Below are positions 29,375 to 39,230 of a stretch of DNA of 64,000 nt, one piece after another. Origin of the DNA: Betaproteobacteria bacterium Ga0077532 (GTDB taxonomy: Bacteria; Pseudomonadota; Gammaproteobacteria; Burkholderiales; Ga0077523); assembly GCA_001464895.1 (NCBI GenBank), contig LNEE01000048.1:1-64000 (forward strand). Direction: 5' to 3'. The notes below the pieces were generated by a model. The model saw only the letters and a program-made list of their open reading frames with translations, was not told where the DNA came from and made no database searches. Numbering within the stretch: position 1 is the first letter of the stretch; each line of letters begins with the position of its first letter. The position numbers and the translations under genes were made by a program.

Positions 29375-30838
29375 ATGCGATACCACGATCTCCGCGACTT
29401 CATCGCCCAACTCGAGCGTCTGGGTGAACTGAAGCGCATCCGCACGGAGGTTTCCCCCCATCTGGAGATGACCGAGATCTGCGACCGGGTCCTCCGCGCT
29501 GGTGGTCCCGCGATCCTCTTCGAGAATCCGAAGGGGCATGCGATGCCAGTGCTTGCTAACCTGTTTGGCACGCCCCGTCGGGTAGCTCTGGGCATGGGCG
29601 AGGATTCCGTGGAGGCGCTGCGCGAGGTCGGGAAGCTGCTCGCCTACCTGAAGGAACCCGAGCCGCCGAAGGGCCTGAAGGACGCCTGGGACAAGCTGCC
29701 GGTTCTGAAGCAGGTGCTGAACATGGCCCCGAAGGTGGTCTCGTCGGCGCCCTGCCAGGAGATCGTGCGCGAGGGCGCGGACGTCGACCTCGCGCGGATC
29801 CCGGTGCAGACCTGCTGGCCGGGCGACGCCGGCCCGCTGATCACGTGGGGCCTCACGGTCACGCGCGGACCGCGCAAGCAGCGCCAGAACCTGGGCATCT
29901 ACCGGCAGCAGGTGATCGGCCGCAACAAGGTGATCATGCGCTGGCTGGCCCATCGGGGCGGGGCGCTCGACTACCGGGATCACGTCCAGGCGAATCCCGG
30001 CGAACCCTTCCCGGTGGCGGTGGCGCTCGGGGCGGATCCGGCGACGATCCTGGGTGCCGTGACCCCGGTGCCGGACACGCTCTCGGAGTACCAGTTCGCC
30101 GGGCTGCTGCGCGGTGCCAAGACCGAACTCGTGAAGTGCCTGGGAAGTGATCTGCAAGTGCCCGCTTCTGCCGAGATCGTTCTGGAGGGCCACATTGCAC
30201 CCGGCGAGACCGCGCTGGAGGGGCCGTTCGGCGATCACACGGGGTACTACAACGAGCAGGACCGCTTCCCCGTGCTGACCATCGACCGCATCACTGAGCG
30301 ACGCAACGCGATCTATCACTCCACCTACACTGGGAAGCCACCGGACGAGCCTGCCATCCTGGGCGTCGCCTTGAACGAGGTGTTCGTGCCGCTGCTGGTG
30401 AAGCAGTTTCCGGAGATCACGGATTTCTACCTGCCGCCGGAGGGTTGCTCCTATCGGATGGCGGTGGTCTCGATGCGCAAGCAGTACCCCGGGCACGCGA
30501 AGCGGGTGATGTTCGGGGTCTGGTCGTTCCTGCGGCAGTTCATGTACACGAAGTTCATCGTGGTGACCGACGACGACGTGAACGTGCGCGACTGGAAGGA
30601 AGTGATCTGGGCGCTGACCACCCGCGTGGATCCTGCCCGGGACACGCTCCTGGTGGACAACACGCCCATCGACTATCTCGACTTCGCGAGTCCGGTTTCA
30701 GGCCTGGGGTCGAAGATGGGGATCGATGCGACCAACAAGTGGCCGGGCGAGACGAACCGCGAATGGGGCACGCCGATCGAGATGGATGCGGCGGTGAAGC
30801 GGCGGATCGACGGACTCTGGAGCGAACTCGGGCTCTGA
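29375..30838 (+). CDS. ubiD: UbiD family decarboxylase (3-octaprenyl-4-hydroxybenzoate carboxy-lyase)
   Basis: 487 codons from ATG 29375, 163 bases after the SDR gene. The protein is full-length Ubi[42 protein letters not shown]-like [28 protein letters not shown], and C-terminal [11 protein letters not shown]. These blocks hold the prenylated-FMN and divalent-metal pocket. Catalyses removal of the carboxyl group from the prenylated ring in ubiquinone synthesis, using prFMN from UbiX (not in the window). Together with ubiA it covers two consecutive Ubi pathway steps. Confidence 0.95.
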   Translation: MRYHDLRDFIAQLERLGELKRIRTEVSPHLEMTEICDRVLRAGGPAILFENPKGHAMPVLANLFGTPRRVALGMGEDSVEALREVGKLLAYLKEPEPPKGLKDAWDKLPVLKQVLNMAPKVVSSAPCQEIVREGADVDLARIPVQTCWPGDAGPLITWGLTVTRGPRKQRQNLGIYRQQVIGRNKVIMRWLAHRGGALDYRDHVQANPGEPFPVAVALGADPATILGAVTPVPDTLSEYQFAGLLRGAKTELVKCLGSDLQVPASAEIVLEGHIAPGETALEGPFGDHTGYYNEQDRFPVLTIDRITERRNAIYHSTYTGKPPDEPAILGVALNEVFVPLLVKQFPEITDFYLPPEGCSYRMAVVSMRKQYPGHAKRVMFGVWSFLRQFMYTKFIVVTDDDVNVRDWKEVIWALTTRVDPARDTLLVDNTPIDYLDFASPVSGLGSKMGIDATNKWPGETNREWGTPIEMDAAVKRRIDGLWSELGL

Positions 30839-30859
30839 CGGCGCTGGCCGCCCTGCCAT

Positions 30860-31405
30860 TTACTCCTTCAGTTCGAACGAGGTCTTCAGGGCGAGCGTGG
30901 TGTTGCGCACAGCGTCCTTCAGGGACACATCGACCGTCCAGGAGCCGACCAGGTCGTTGGGTTCGCCGACGAAGTTGATGATCGGGCCCGCGATCCGGAT
31001 CCCGCCGGGCGGGCCCTTCAATTCTCCCTGGAGGCAGGTGACATCCGAGGCATCCACGGGGTGGCTGCCGTCCGGCCGGGTCACCCGGAGGTCGCAGCGC
31101 ACGTTGGCCTGGTTCTGGGCATCGGGCGCCGGGTTCAGCACGAAGATGAGGATCGTCAGCTTCTCGCCGCGGCGTACCGATTTGCTCTCGGTCAGGGTGG
31201 GTGCGCCGGTCGCCGGGCGTTGCCAGCGCTCGAGCCAGTCGGCGTCGGAGGTGGCAGCCACCCAGCCACCGAAGCCGTTGGCGCTCTTCCTGGAATCGGT
31301 GTCGCCTGCGGGCTCGCCGTTGGCTCCGAGCCAGGTGATCTCGTCGGCCTGCGCGCCTGCGGCGAGCAGTGCCGCAAGGAACAATGCGGTGAAAAGTTGC
31401 TTCAT
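30860..31405 (-). CDS. Secreted protein of unknown function
   Basis: 181 codons from ATG 31405. The start was chosen because a classic signal peptide begins there ([18 protein letters not shown], cleavage likely near GAQA-DE); a longer frame to 31543 would add Pro/Arg-rich sequence. The mature part ([12 protein letters not shown], then a beta-rich region with [12 protein letters not shown] and [14 protein letters not shown]) resembles no named domain I can place. It contains two cysteines (RCDLRV and VTCLQG), possibly a disulfide. Expected in the periplasm. Convergent with ubiD, divergent from the DUF255 gene. Confidence 0.75.
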   Translation of the reverse strand: MKQLFTALFLAALLAAGAQADEITWLGANGEPAGDTDSRKSANGFGGWVAATSDADWLERWQRPATGAPTLTESKSVRRGEKLTILIFVLNPAPDAQNQANVRCDLRVTRPDGSHPVDASDVTCLQGELKGPPGGIRIAGPIINFVGEPNDLVGSWTVDVSLKDAVRNTTLALKTSFELKE

Positions 31406-31608
31406 GGGGTCTGTCCGATGGAGATGGATGCCTGTTGGTTGACCGTCGAAAAAGCGTCGACCGACCTCTGGCACGGGCCCGGAACCGGGGATGTTACGCT
31501 CGGTTGGCCGGGGCGACGGCATCGGCGTGCATCTGGCTGCCACGTCGACGTCACTGGTTCACCCTTCGGCGCCGTGGCGCGTCGCAAGTTTCACAGCGAG
31601 TCGTTCCC

Positions 31609-33684
31609 ATGCCGAATCGCCTGGCACTCGAAACCAGTCCCTACCTTCTCCAACATGCCGACAACCCCGTCGATTGGTATCCGTGGGGTGAGCAGGCGCT
31701 CGCTATGGCGCGCCGGGAGAATCGTCCGATCCTGCTGTCCGTGGGGTACTCGGCATGCCACTGGTGCCACGTCATGGCCCACGAGTCATTCGAGGATCCC
31801 GAGGTCGCAGCCCTCATGAACAGGTGTTTCGTGAACGTGAAGGTGGACCGAGAGGAGCGCCCGGACATCGACCACATCTACCAGATGGCGCACCAGCTGC
31901 TCACGCGACGATCGGGGGGATGGCCGCTGACCATGTTCCTGGATCCCCTCGGGCGCCCGTTCTACGGCGGCACCTACTTTCCGAGAGAGGCCCGCTATCA
32001 CCTCCCGGGATTCGCAGCTCTGCTGGCGCGGGTTGCCCGCGCGTGGTCCGAGCAGCGCGAGGACATCGACCGGCAGAACGATGAGCTCACGAGACTGCTC
32101 GCGCAGACCGTCCCCAGCCCGGATCCCGACGGTGCAATGCCCGGTCCGGCCGTGATCCAGTCGGTGCGGGACGCACTCGTCGCCCTGGTCGATGAGGTGC
32201 ACGGCGGACTGGGAGGGGCCCCGAAGTTTCCGCATCCGAGCGAGTTCGAGTTCCTGCTGCATCGGGCTGCAGCAGGGGACGAGGTCGCAGGCGCAGCGGT
32301 CCGACGCACCTTCGCCGGCATGGCCGAAGGCGGCATCTTCGATCACCTTGCCGGGGGATTCTGTCGCTACAGCACGGACGGCGAATGGACGATCCCGCAC
32401 TTCGAGAAGATGCTCTACGACAACGCCCCGCTTCTGCGGCTCTATGCCGACGTGTGGCTCCTGGAGCGGGATCCGGCCTGCGCCCGCGTCTGCGAGGAGA
32501 CCGCCGGCTGGGTCATGCGCGAGATGCAGACGCCGGAAGGCGGCTATGCATCCAGCCTCGATGCGGACTCCGAGGGGCACGAGGGCCGCTTCTACGTCTG
32601 GCACGTCGACGAGATCCGGAACACGCTCGATGCCGACGCATTCCGGATCGTGGCAATGCGCTTCGGGCTCGACCGGCCGCCCAACTTCGAAGGGAGCCAT
32701 TGGCATCTCCGCGTCGCGCGCTCCTGGACCGAGGTCGCCGCCGAGACGGGGTACCCGGAGAGGCACTGCGAGGCGGTCGTCGATGCGGCAAAGGCGCGGC
32801 TCCTCGCGGTCCGGTCTGCACGGGTCCGGCCGGACCGCGACGACAAGATCCTGACCAGTTGGAACGCTCTGATGATCGAGGGGATGGCCCATGCTGGGCG
32901 GGTCCTCGGCCGGCCTGCGTGGATCGCCTCGGCCCGGCGGGCCCTCGCGTTCGTGCGGCAGTCGCTCTGGGTGGACGGGCGCCTGCTGGCCACCCACAAG
33001 AACGGCAAGTCCCACCTGAATGCCTACCTGGATGATCACGCCTTCCTGTTGTCGGCGCTCCTCGAACTGCTGCAGTCGGACTTCGAACCAGCCGAGCTCC
33101 AGTTCGCGAAGGACATCGCGGACACCCTGCTCGCGCGGTTCGAAGATCCGGCTGGGGGCGGCTTCTGGTTCACGTCGCACGATCACGAAACACTCATCCT
33201 GCGGACGAAGACCGGCCACGACGAGGCTACACCCGCCGGCAACGGCGTGGCAGCCCGCGCTTTGCTCCGCCTTGGCCATCTGATCGGCAATGAGCGCTAC
33301 TTGGCGGCGGCCGAACGCACCCTCCGAGCCTTCGCCCCTGCGATGACGCGCACGCCGGCCGGGCACGCCAGTCTGGCCATGGCGCTGGAGGATTGGATCG
33401 CGCCGCCGGCGATGGTCGTCCTCCGCGGCCCCGCGATGGAACTCCCTACCTGGACCGCTGCGCTCGGTACGCGCTATCGACCGGGGGTCGTGGTGATCCC
33501 GCTGGGCGAGGCATCAGTGACCGGCGAGGGCATCCTCGACAAACCTGTCGACGACCGGGTCAACGCGTGGCTCTGTCGTGCCGTTACCTGCCTACCACCG
33601 ATGGCCACGAGCGAGCAGTTGCTCCTGGCACTCGGGGAAGAGAATGCGAGCCCGGACGTTTCCACGGCCCCGCAAACCTCCTAG
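31609..33684 (+). CDS. Thioredoxin-fold DUF255 protein (YyaL/SSP411 family)
   Basis: 691 codons from ATG 31609, chosen because the family always starts [21 protein letters not shown]; the upstream in-frame extension is not conserved. An N-terminal thioredoxin-like domain carries SACHWCHVM (Cys-x-x-Cys) and [10 protein letters not shown], followed by a six-hairpin-like helical domain ([25 protein letters not shown] region, DEGRFYVW). YyaL-like proteins are widespread; their exact activity is not established and may involve sugar or redox chemistry. No signal peptide. It stands alone between divergent and tandem neighbours. Confidence 0.9.
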   Translation: MPNRLALETSPYLLQHADNPVDWYPWGEQALAMARRENRPILLSVGYSACHWCHVMAHESFEDPEVAALMNRCFVNVKVDREERPDIDHIYQMAHQLLTRRSGGWPLTMFLDPLGRPFYGGTYFPREARYHLPGFAALLARVARAWSEQREDIDRQNDELTRLLAQTVPSPDPDGAMPGPAVIQSVRDALVALVDEVHGGLGGAPKFPHPSEFEFLLHRAAAGDEVAGAAVRRTFAGMAEGGIFDHLAGGFCRYSTDGEWTIPHFEKMLYDNAPLLRLYADVWLLERDPACARVCEETAGWVMREMQTPEGGYASSLDADSEGHEGRFYVWHVDEIRNTLDADAFRIVAMRFGLDRPPNFEGSHWHLRVARSWTEVAAETGYPERHCEAVVDAAKARLLAVRSARVRPDRDDKILTSWNALMIEGMAHAGRVLGRPAWIASARRALAFVRQSLWVDGRLLATHKNGKSHLNAYLDDHAFLLSALLELLQSDFEPAELQFAKDIADTLLARFEDPAGGGFWFTSHDHETLILRTKTGHDEATPAGNGVAARALLRLGHLIGNERYLAAAERTLRAFAPAMTRTPAGHASLAMALEDWIAPPAMVVLRGPAMELPTWTAALGTRYRPGVVVIPLGEASVTGEGILDKPVDDRVNAWLCRAVTCLPPMATSEQLLLALGEENASPDVSTAPQTS

Positions 33685-33726
33685 AATTCGCCAGTTTTCA
33701 TCGATCGACTCCGAAGGAGAAGCACA

Positions 33727-34050
33727 ATGAACACCGTTCGATTCGCTGCCGTCGCCGCCGCTCTGGCTTTCGCCGGTTCCGCTCATGCCGTCGATGCCGC
33801 CAAGGCTGCGGCAGTGATGAAAGGCAGCGATTGCATGGCCTGTCACGCCGAGGCCACCAAGCTGGTCGGCCCCTCCTACAAGGACGTGGCCAAGAAGTAC
33901 GCCGGTGACGCAGGTGCCGTCGACAAGCTGGTGAAGAAGATCAAGACTGGTGGTTCCGGCGTCTGGGGTGCAATCCCGATGACGCCCCACCCGAACATGA
34001 AGGACGAAGATCTGAAGGTGGTGGTGGAGTGGATGCTCGCCCTGAAGTAA
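33727..34050 (+). CDS. Small periplasmic cytochrome c (c551/c552 type)
   Basis: 107 codons with AAGGAG 8 bases before ATG 33727. Signal peptide about residues 1-21 (AAALAFAGSAHA). One haem site CMACH (Cys36-His40) and an axial Met in GAIPMTPHPNM. The pattern fits monohaem cytochromes c551/c552, soluble electron carriers in the periplasm. Followed by a strong terminator. No oxidase or denitrification gene is adjacent, so the partner is unknown. Confidence 0.92.
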   Translation: MNTVRFAAVAAALAFAGSAHAVDAAKAAAVMKGSDCMACHAEATKLVGPSYKDVAKKYAGDAGAVDKLVKKIKTGGSGVWGAIPMTPHPNMKDEDLKVVVEWMLALK

Positions 34051-34080
34051 GCATCACAAGCGGGTGAGCTCCCCGCAAAA

Positions 34081-34110
34081 AAGCCGGCCGCAAGGCCGGC
34101 TTTTTCTTTT
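34081..34110 (+). terminator. Intrinsic terminator after cytochrome c gene
   Basis: Stem AGCCGGCC/GGCCGGCT around a GCAA loop, followed by TTTTTCTTTT, 30 bases after the cytochrome stop. Textbook rho-independent terminator. Confidence 0.9.
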
Positions 34111-34142
34111 CCGCGTGCCGAAGCACCGCGAAGGTGCTTGAA

Positions 34143-34171
34143 TTGACGGGTCCGCAGGCGGAGTCAATAAT
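34143..34171 (+). promoter_or_regulatory. Probable sigma-70 promoter of livK
   Basis: TTGACG at 34143-34148 and AATAAT at 34166-34171 are separated by 17 bases. This is one of the best promoter matches in the window. A start site around 34178 gives a leader of about 50 bases before the livK ATG. Confidence 0.65.
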
Positions 34172-34227
34172 CCGCGCGCTTTGCAGCGGCTGCCCGCGCA
34201 GCCAGTCCCGATCATCGAGGAGACGTC

Positions 34228-35493
34228 ATGTCCCTGTGCAACGTGCCCCATGCCAAGCGTCTCATTGCCACTACAGCGACCGTGTTCCTGCTCGCTGCGT
34301 GCGGCAACGAAGAGGCGTCCAAGTCTGGGGAGCCTTCCGGTTCTGCCGGAGCCACCGGGATCACCGTGAAGATCGGTCACGCAGCGCCTCTCACCGGCGG
34401 CATCGCGCACCTTGGCAAGGACAACGAGAACGGCGTGCGCCTGGCAGTCGACGAAGCGAACGCAAAGGGCCTGACCATCGGCGGCCAGAAGGTCACGTTC
34501 GAGATGCTGAGCGAGGACGACGAAGGGAAGGAGAACAAGGGTCCGATCGTCGCCCAGAAGTTCGTCGATGCGAAGGTGGCCGGCGTGGTGGGGCATCTGA
34601 ACTCCGGCGTCACGATCCCTGCTTCCGCCGTCTACAACACCGCTGGCATCCCCATGATCAGCGGGTCTGCCACCAACCCCAAGTTCACCGAACAGGGTTT
34701 CGCGATCACTTTCCGCACGGTGGGCCGTGACGACCAGCAGGGTCCGGCGATCGCGAGCTACCTCTTCAGCGAGTACAAGCCGAAGACGGCAGCGGTGATC
34801 GACGATGCGACCTCGTATGGCGAAGGTCTCGCCAACGAAGTGGAGAAGGCGCTGAAGGCGGCGGGCGTGACCGTGCTTCCGCGCGAGAAGGGCAACAGCA
34901 TGCAGACGGACTGGAAGGCCATCCTCACCAAGCTCCGTGGCAAGAAGCCCGACGCGATCTTCTACGGCGGTATGGATTCCGGCGCCGGCCCGCTGATGAA
35001 GCAGGGCCGCGAACTCGGGCTGCAGGCAGTCTTTGCATTCGGCGACGGTGCCTGCACCGAGAAGATGAAGGAACTTGCCGGCGAGGCCTCCGAAGGGCTG
35101 ATCTGCTCGCAGGCCGGGATCCCGGTGGCTGCAGCCAGCAAGGATTTCCTCGAGGCGTACAAGGCGAAGTTCAATTCCGATCCGTTGATCTACGCGCCTT
35201 TCACGTACGACGCGACGAACCTCTTGATCACCGCGATGCAGAACGCCGATTCGGTCGACCCGGCGAAGTATCTTCCCGAACTCGCCAAGATCAGCATGGT
35301 GGGTTCGAGCGGCAGGATCGAATTCGACGCCAAGGGCGATCGGAAGGATGCCGAGATGACGATCTTCACGATGAAGGCCGGAACGATCGTGCCACTGGCC
35401 ATCATCAAGGCCGGCCAGTCGATTCCGTTCGAGGAGTTCACGAAAGGCGCGGCCGATCCTGCACCCGCAGAACCGAAGGAAGAGAGCAAGTAA
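34228..35493 (+). CDS. livK: Branched-chain amino acid ABC transporter substrate-binding lipoprotein
   Basis: 421 codons; GAGGAG sits 5 bases before ATG 34228. The N-terminus has a signal and lipobox (VFLLAAC, Cys about 29), so the protein is probably a lipoprotein, which is less common than soluble LivK in E. coli. Type I periplasmic-binding fold: VKIGHAAPLTGGIAHLGKDNENGVRLAVDEAN, VGHLNSGVTIPASAVYNTAGIPMISGSATNP. The C-terminus is Pro/Glu/Lys-rich. Binds Leu/Ile/Val or related ligands and delivers them to LivHMGF. A terminator separates it from livH, allowing it to be made in excess. Confidence 0.9.
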   Translation: MSLCNVPHAKRLIATTATVFLLAACGNEEASKSGEPSGSAGATGITVKIGHAAPLTGGIAHLGKDNENGVRLAVDEANAKGLTIGGQKVTFEMLSEDDEGKENKGPIVAQKFVDAKVAGVVGHLNSGVTIPASAVYNTAGIPMISGSATNPKFTEQGFAITFRTVGRDDQQGPAIASYLFSEYKPKTAAVIDDATSYGEGLANEVEKALKAAGVTVLPREKGNSMQTDWKAILTKLRGKKPDAIFYGGMDSGAGPLMKQGRELGLQAVFAFGDGACTEKMKELAGEASEGLICSQAGIPVAAASKDFLEAYKAKFNSDPLIYAPFTYDATNLLITAMQNADSVDPAKYLPELAKISMVGSSGRIEFDAKGDRKDAEMTIFTMKAGTIVPLAIIKAGQSIPFEEFTKGAADPAPAEPKEESK

Positions 35494-35540
35494 GGGCGAG
35501 CGGGCGACAGGGCCGAAACCACCAGGCTGCCTCACCGGGA

Positions 35541-35566
35541 AAAGGCACCTGCGGGTGCTTTTTTCG
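35541..35566 (+). terminator. Intrinsic terminator between livK and livH
   Basis: GCACC/GGTGC hairpin flanked by AAAGG before and CTTTTTTC after, in the 115 bases between livK and livH. It is short, so partial read-through is plausible, a common way to make more binding protein than permease. Confidence 0.65.
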
Positions 35567-35607
35567 TTTGGTGCGGCCCATCATTGCCCCCCACGGCGCA
35601 GACATCC

Positions 35608-36600
35608 TTGGACATCTTCCTCCAGCAACTCATCAACGGCCTGACGCTCGGTAGCGTGTATGCCATCGTGGCCCTCGGCTACACGATGGTCTACGGCATC
35701 ATCCAGCTCATCAACTTCGCGCACGGCGAGGTAGTGATGGTCGGGGCGATGGTGGCGCTGACGGTGATCAGTGCGCTGACGGGGGCCCAGATCGGCCTGC
35801 CGCCAGTCGTGATCGTTCTCGCCGGCATCGCGTGTGCGGTGCCGGCGTGCATGGCGATCGGCTACGGGATGGAGCGCATCGCGTATCGCCCGCTGCGCAA
35901 GGCACCGCGCCTCGCGCCGCTGATCACCGCCATCGGCATCTCGATCATCCTCCAGCACGTTGCGCTGCTCGTGTTCAGCCGCAACCCGCTGTCGTTTCCG
36001 CAGATCATGCCCAATCCGGTGTTCGAGATCGCCGGTGCTCACATCAGCGCCGTGCAGATCGCGATCATCGGCGGGTCCGTCGTCGTGATGGCCGGGCTCA
36101 CCTTCCTCGTGTACCGCACCCGCCTCGGCATCGCGATGCGGGCGACCTCCGAGAACGTCCAGGTGGCGGGTCTGATGGGCGTGAACATCGACCGCGTGAT
36201 CTCTTCGACCTTCGTGATCGGCGCAGCACTGGCCGCCATCGCGGGCGTGATGATCGGCACGTACTACGGTATCGCGCACTACACGATGGGCGCGATGCTC
36301 GGGTTGAAGGCATTTTCGGCCGCCGTGCTGGGCGGCATCGGAAATCTCGCCGGCGCGATGCTGGGTGGCGTGCTGCTCGGCGTTGTCGAGGCCATGGGTG
36401 CGGGCTACATTGGCGAATTCACCGATCTCTGCCAGGCTCCGTGGATCGCCGGTCTGATGACCGAGCGCTGTGCAGACGGTGGCAACTTCGTGCTCTTCGG
36501 CAGCAACTACCAGGACGTCTTCGCGTTCCTCGTCCTGATCGCGGTGCTCGTCTTCCGGCCGTCCGGTCTGCTCGGCGAACGTGTGAGCGACCGCGCATGA
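35608..36600 (+). CDS. livH: Branched-chain amino acid ABC transporter permease LivH
   Basis: 330 codons from TTG 35608 (M-D-I-F-L-Q-Q-L), the usual LivH N-terminus; TTG 35584 would add 8 residues. No strong Shine-Dalgarno is visible. Around eight transmembrane helices: TLGSVYAIVALGYTMVYGI, NFAHGEVVM (conserved), and the ABC-contact region FSAAVLGGIGNLAGAMLGG. Inner-membrane permease of the Liv importer. Its TGA overlaps livM. Confidence 0.93.
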   Translation: MDIFLQQLINGLTLGSVYAIVALGYTMVYGIIQLINFAHGEVVMVGAMVALTVISALTGAQIGLPPVVIVLAGIACAVPACMAIGYGMERIAYRPLRKAPRLAPLITAIGISIILQHVALLVFSRNPLSFPQIMPNPVFEIAGAHISAVQIAIIGGSVVVMAGLTFLVYRTRLGIAMRATSENVQVAGLMGVNIDRVISSTFVIGAALAAIAGVMIGTYYGIAHYTMGAMLGLKAFSAAVLGGIGNLAGAMLGGVLLGVVEAMGAGYIGEFTDLCQAPWIAGLMTERCADGGNFVLFGSNYQDVFAFLVLIAVLVFRPSGLLGERVSDRA

Positions 36601-37676
36601 TGCGTCTCTTCCAAGGCGGCAAGGATTCGCCGGTCGCGGCGCGTGCAGCCATTCTGCTCGTCGGGCTCGCGCTCCTGGTGCTGCCCTTCGCCCTCGCGCA
36701 GGCCGGCACCGCGTGGGTCCGGATCACCAATCTGGCGATCCTCTTCGCGCTGCTCGCCCTCGGACTCAACATCGTCGTGGGTTTCGCGGGGCTGCTCGAT
36801 CTCGGCTACATCGCGTTCTACGGCGTCGGCGCCTACTGCTACGCGCTTCTCGCCTCGCCCCACTTCGGATTGCACCTGCCCTTCTGGGTGATCCTGCCCA
36901 TCGGGGCGGCGCTGGCGTGTCTCTTCGGCGTCCTGCTCGGGGCGCCGACTCTCAAGTTGCGCGGGGACTATCTCGCCATCGTCACGCTCGGATTCGGGGA
37001 GATCATCCGCATCCTCCTCAACAATCTGGCGCAGCCCATCAACATCACCAACGGACCTCAGGGCATCACCCTCATCGATCCGTTCCGCATCGCCGGCTTC
37101 GATTTCAGCAAGCCCGAGCGCTGGTTCGGACTCATGGTGAGCGGCCCGATCAAGTACTACTACCTCCTGCTGGTGGTGCTCATCGTCGTGATGGTGGTGA
37201 ATGTGCGGCTGCAGGATTCGCGCATCGGCCGCGCGTGGGTCGCGATCCGCGAGGACGAGACGGCCGCGCAGGCGATGGGAATCAACACGCGGAACGTGAA
37301 GCTGCTTGCATTCGCGATGGGCGCCAGTTTCGGTGGCATCGCCGGTGGGATGTTCGCGGCGATGCAGAGCTTCATCAGCCCGGAGAGCTTCGTGCTCGTC
37401 GAGTCGATCATGGTGCTCGCGATGGTCGTGCTGGGCGGCATGGGCAACATCTGGGGCGTGGTGCTGGGTGCCGTGCTGCTCTCGTTCGTGCCCGAGTTGC
37501 TGCGCTACACCGTGGAGCCGATGCAGAAGGCCATCTTCGGTCGTACGCTCGTCGATCCCGAAGTCATCCGGATGCTGCTGTTCGGCTTGGCGCTCGTGCT
37601 GATGATGCTCTACCGCCCCGCGGGCCTCTGGCCGTCGCGGACGCGGCGTCGTGAACTCGCACCGGCGAAGCGCTGA
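36597..37676 (+). CDS. livM: Branched-chain amino acid ABC transporter permease LivM
   Basis: 359 codons from ATG 36597 (adjacent ATG at 36600 is equivalent); start overlaps the livH stop. Multi-helix permease with LALGLNIVVGFAGLLDLGYIAFYGVGAY, LRGDYLAIVTLGFGEIIRI and VVLGGMGNIWGVVLGA, all typical of LivM. Second membrane subunit of the heterodimeric Liv channel. One base separates it from livG. Confidence 0.93.
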   Translation: MMRLFQGGKDSPVAARAAILLVGLALLVLPFALAQAGTAWVRITNLAILFALLALGLNIVVGFAGLLDLGYIAFYGVGAYCYALLASPHFGLHLPFWVILPIGAALACLFGVLLGAPTLKLRGDYLAIVTLGFGEIIRILLNNLAQPINITNGPQGITLIDPFRIAGFDFSKPERWFGLMVSGPIKYYYLLLVVLIVVMVVNVRLQDSRIGRAWVAIREDETAAQAMGINTRNVKLLAFAMGASFGGIAGGMFAAMQSFISPESFVLVESIMVLAMVVLGGMGNIWGVVLGAVLLSFVPELLRYTVEPMQKAIFGRTLVDPEVIRMLLFGLALVLMMLYRPAGLWPSRTRRRELAPAKR

Positions 37677-37677
37677 C

Positions 37678-38481
37678 ATGAGCGAACGACCGCTGCTCGT
37701 GGAGGCCCGCAACGTCGAGAAGCGCTTCGGCGGGCTCACCGCGCTCTCCGATGTGTCGCTGACGATCCGCCGCGGCGAGATCTACGGACTCATCGGCCCC
37801 AACGGTGCCGGCAAGACGACGCTCTTCAACGTGCTCACGGGTCTCTACGTGCCGAGCCGCGGTGGCTTCGTGCTGGATGGGGAGGATCTCTCCGGACTGA
37901 AACCGTCGGGCGTGGCGGCCCGCGGCATCTCGCGCACCTTCCAGAACATCCGGCTGTTCGCGAACATGACGGCGCTGGAGAACGTGATGGTGGGGCGCCA
38001 CGTGCGCACGAAGTCGGGTGTGTTCGGCGCGATTCTCCGCACCCGCGCCGAGCGTCGCGAAGAGCACGAGATCGCCGAACGCGCCCACGAGCTGCTTCGC
38101 TACGTCGGCATCGAGCGGCACTCCAACACGGTGGCGCGCAATCTTTCGTACGGCGACCAGCGGCGCCTGGAGATCGCGCGCGCCCTCGCCACCGAACCGA
38201 AGCTGCTCGCGCTCGACGAACCGGCCGCCGGGATGAATCCGACGGAGCGGCAATCGCTCGGCCAACTGGTGGAGCGCGTCCGAGGCGACGGCACCACTGT
38301 CCTCATCATCGAGCACGACGTGAAGCTCGTGATGGGCCTCTGCGATCGCGTGGCAGTGCTCGACTACGGCAAGAAGATCGCCGAGGGCGTGCCCCGCGAC
38401 GTCCAGCGCGATCCAGCCGTCATCGCCGCCTATCTCGGCACGCCGGCGGAGGCGAAGACGCCTCCCGTGGCCGCCCACTGA
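37678..38481 (+). CDS. livG: Branched-chain amino acid ABC transporter ATPase LivG
   Basis: 267 codons from ATG 37678. Walker A GPNGAGKTT, Q-loop FQNIRLF, signature LSYGDQRRLEIARAL and Walker B LLALDEPAAGMN are intact. The LSYGDQ form of the signature is characteristic of LivG. C-terminal DYGKKIAEGVPRDVQ is typical. Energises import with LivF. Confidence 0.95.
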   Translation: MSERPLLVEARNVEKRFGGLTALSDVSLTIRRGEIYGLIGPNGAGKTTLFNVLTGLYVPSRGGFVLDGEDLSGLKPSGVAARGISRTFQNIRLFANMTALENVMVGRHVRTKSGVFGAILRTRAERREEHEIAERAHELLRYVGIERHSNTVARNLSYGDQRRLEIARALATEPKLLALDEPAAGMNPTERQSLGQLVERVRGDGTTVLIIEHDVKLVMGLCDRVAVLDYGKKIAEGVPRDVQRDPAVIAAYLGTPAEAKTPPVAAH

Positions 38482-38492
38482 GGTCCACCGGA

Positions 38493-39203
38493 ATGGCGCT
38501 CCTCGAAGTCCGGGACCTCAAGGTCGGCTACGGCGGAATCGCCGCCGTGCGCGGCATCGGCTTCGAGGTCGCACAGGGCGAACTCGTGGCGCTCATCGGT
38601 GCGAACGGCGCTGGGAAGACCACCACGCTGAAGGCGCTCGCCGGGATGCTCGTCCCGTCGGGCGGGAGCGTGCACTTCGATGGGAAGTCCATCACGCGAA
38701 CACCCTCCCACCAGCTCATCAGGCAGGGGGTCGCGCTCGTACCGGAGGGGCGCGGGGTGTTCACCCGGCTGACTGTCGAAGAAAATCTATCGATGGGGGC
38801 CTACATCCGGGATGACCGGGCCGGCGTCCGCGCCGACCTCGAGCGGATGTTCGGACTCTTTCCGCGTCTGAAGGAACGCCGCGCCCAGGTGGCTGGAACC
38901 CTGTCGGGCGGGGAGCAGCAGATGCTGGCGATCGGGCGGGCGCTGATGAGTCGGCCTCGATTGCTGCTCCTCGACGAACCCAGCATGGGGCTGGCGCCGC
39001 TGATGGTGCAGAAGATCTTCGAGGTGATCCAGGGAGTGTCGAAGGAGGGGATGACCATCCTCCTCGTCGAACAGAATGCCCGGCTGGCGCTGGAGGTGGC
39101 GTCGCGGGGCTACGTGATGGAGTCTGGCGAAATCACTCTGGCCGACGATTCGGCGGCGCTCCTCGCGAGCCCACAGGTCCGCCAGGCCTACCTGGGCGAG
39201 TAG
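38493..39203 (+). CDS. livF: Branched-chain amino acid ABC transporter ATPase LivF
   Basis: 236 codons, 11 bases after livG. Walker A GANGAGKTT, VPEGRGVFTRLTVEENL, signature LSGGEQQMLAIGRALM and Walker B LLLLDEPSMGLAP are all present; the VPEGR block is the LivF hallmark. Second ATPase of the transporter. Last gene of the cluster; converges with the hypothetical gene at 39231 across 27 bases, without an obvious terminator. Confidence 0.95.
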   Translation: MALLEVRDLKVGYGGIAAVRGIGFEVAQGELVALIGANGAGKTTTLKALAGMLVPSGGSVHFDGKSITRTPSHQLIRQGVALVPEGRGVFTRLTVEENLSMGAYIRDDRAGVRADLERMFGLFPRLKERRAQVAGTLSGGEQQMLAIGRALMSRPRLLLLDEPSMGLAPLMVQKIFEVIQGVSKEGMTILLVEQNARLALEVASRGYVMESGEITLADDSAALLASPQVRQAYLGE

Positions 39204-39230
39204 CGTCCGCCACGCGAAGGTGGCGCAAGG

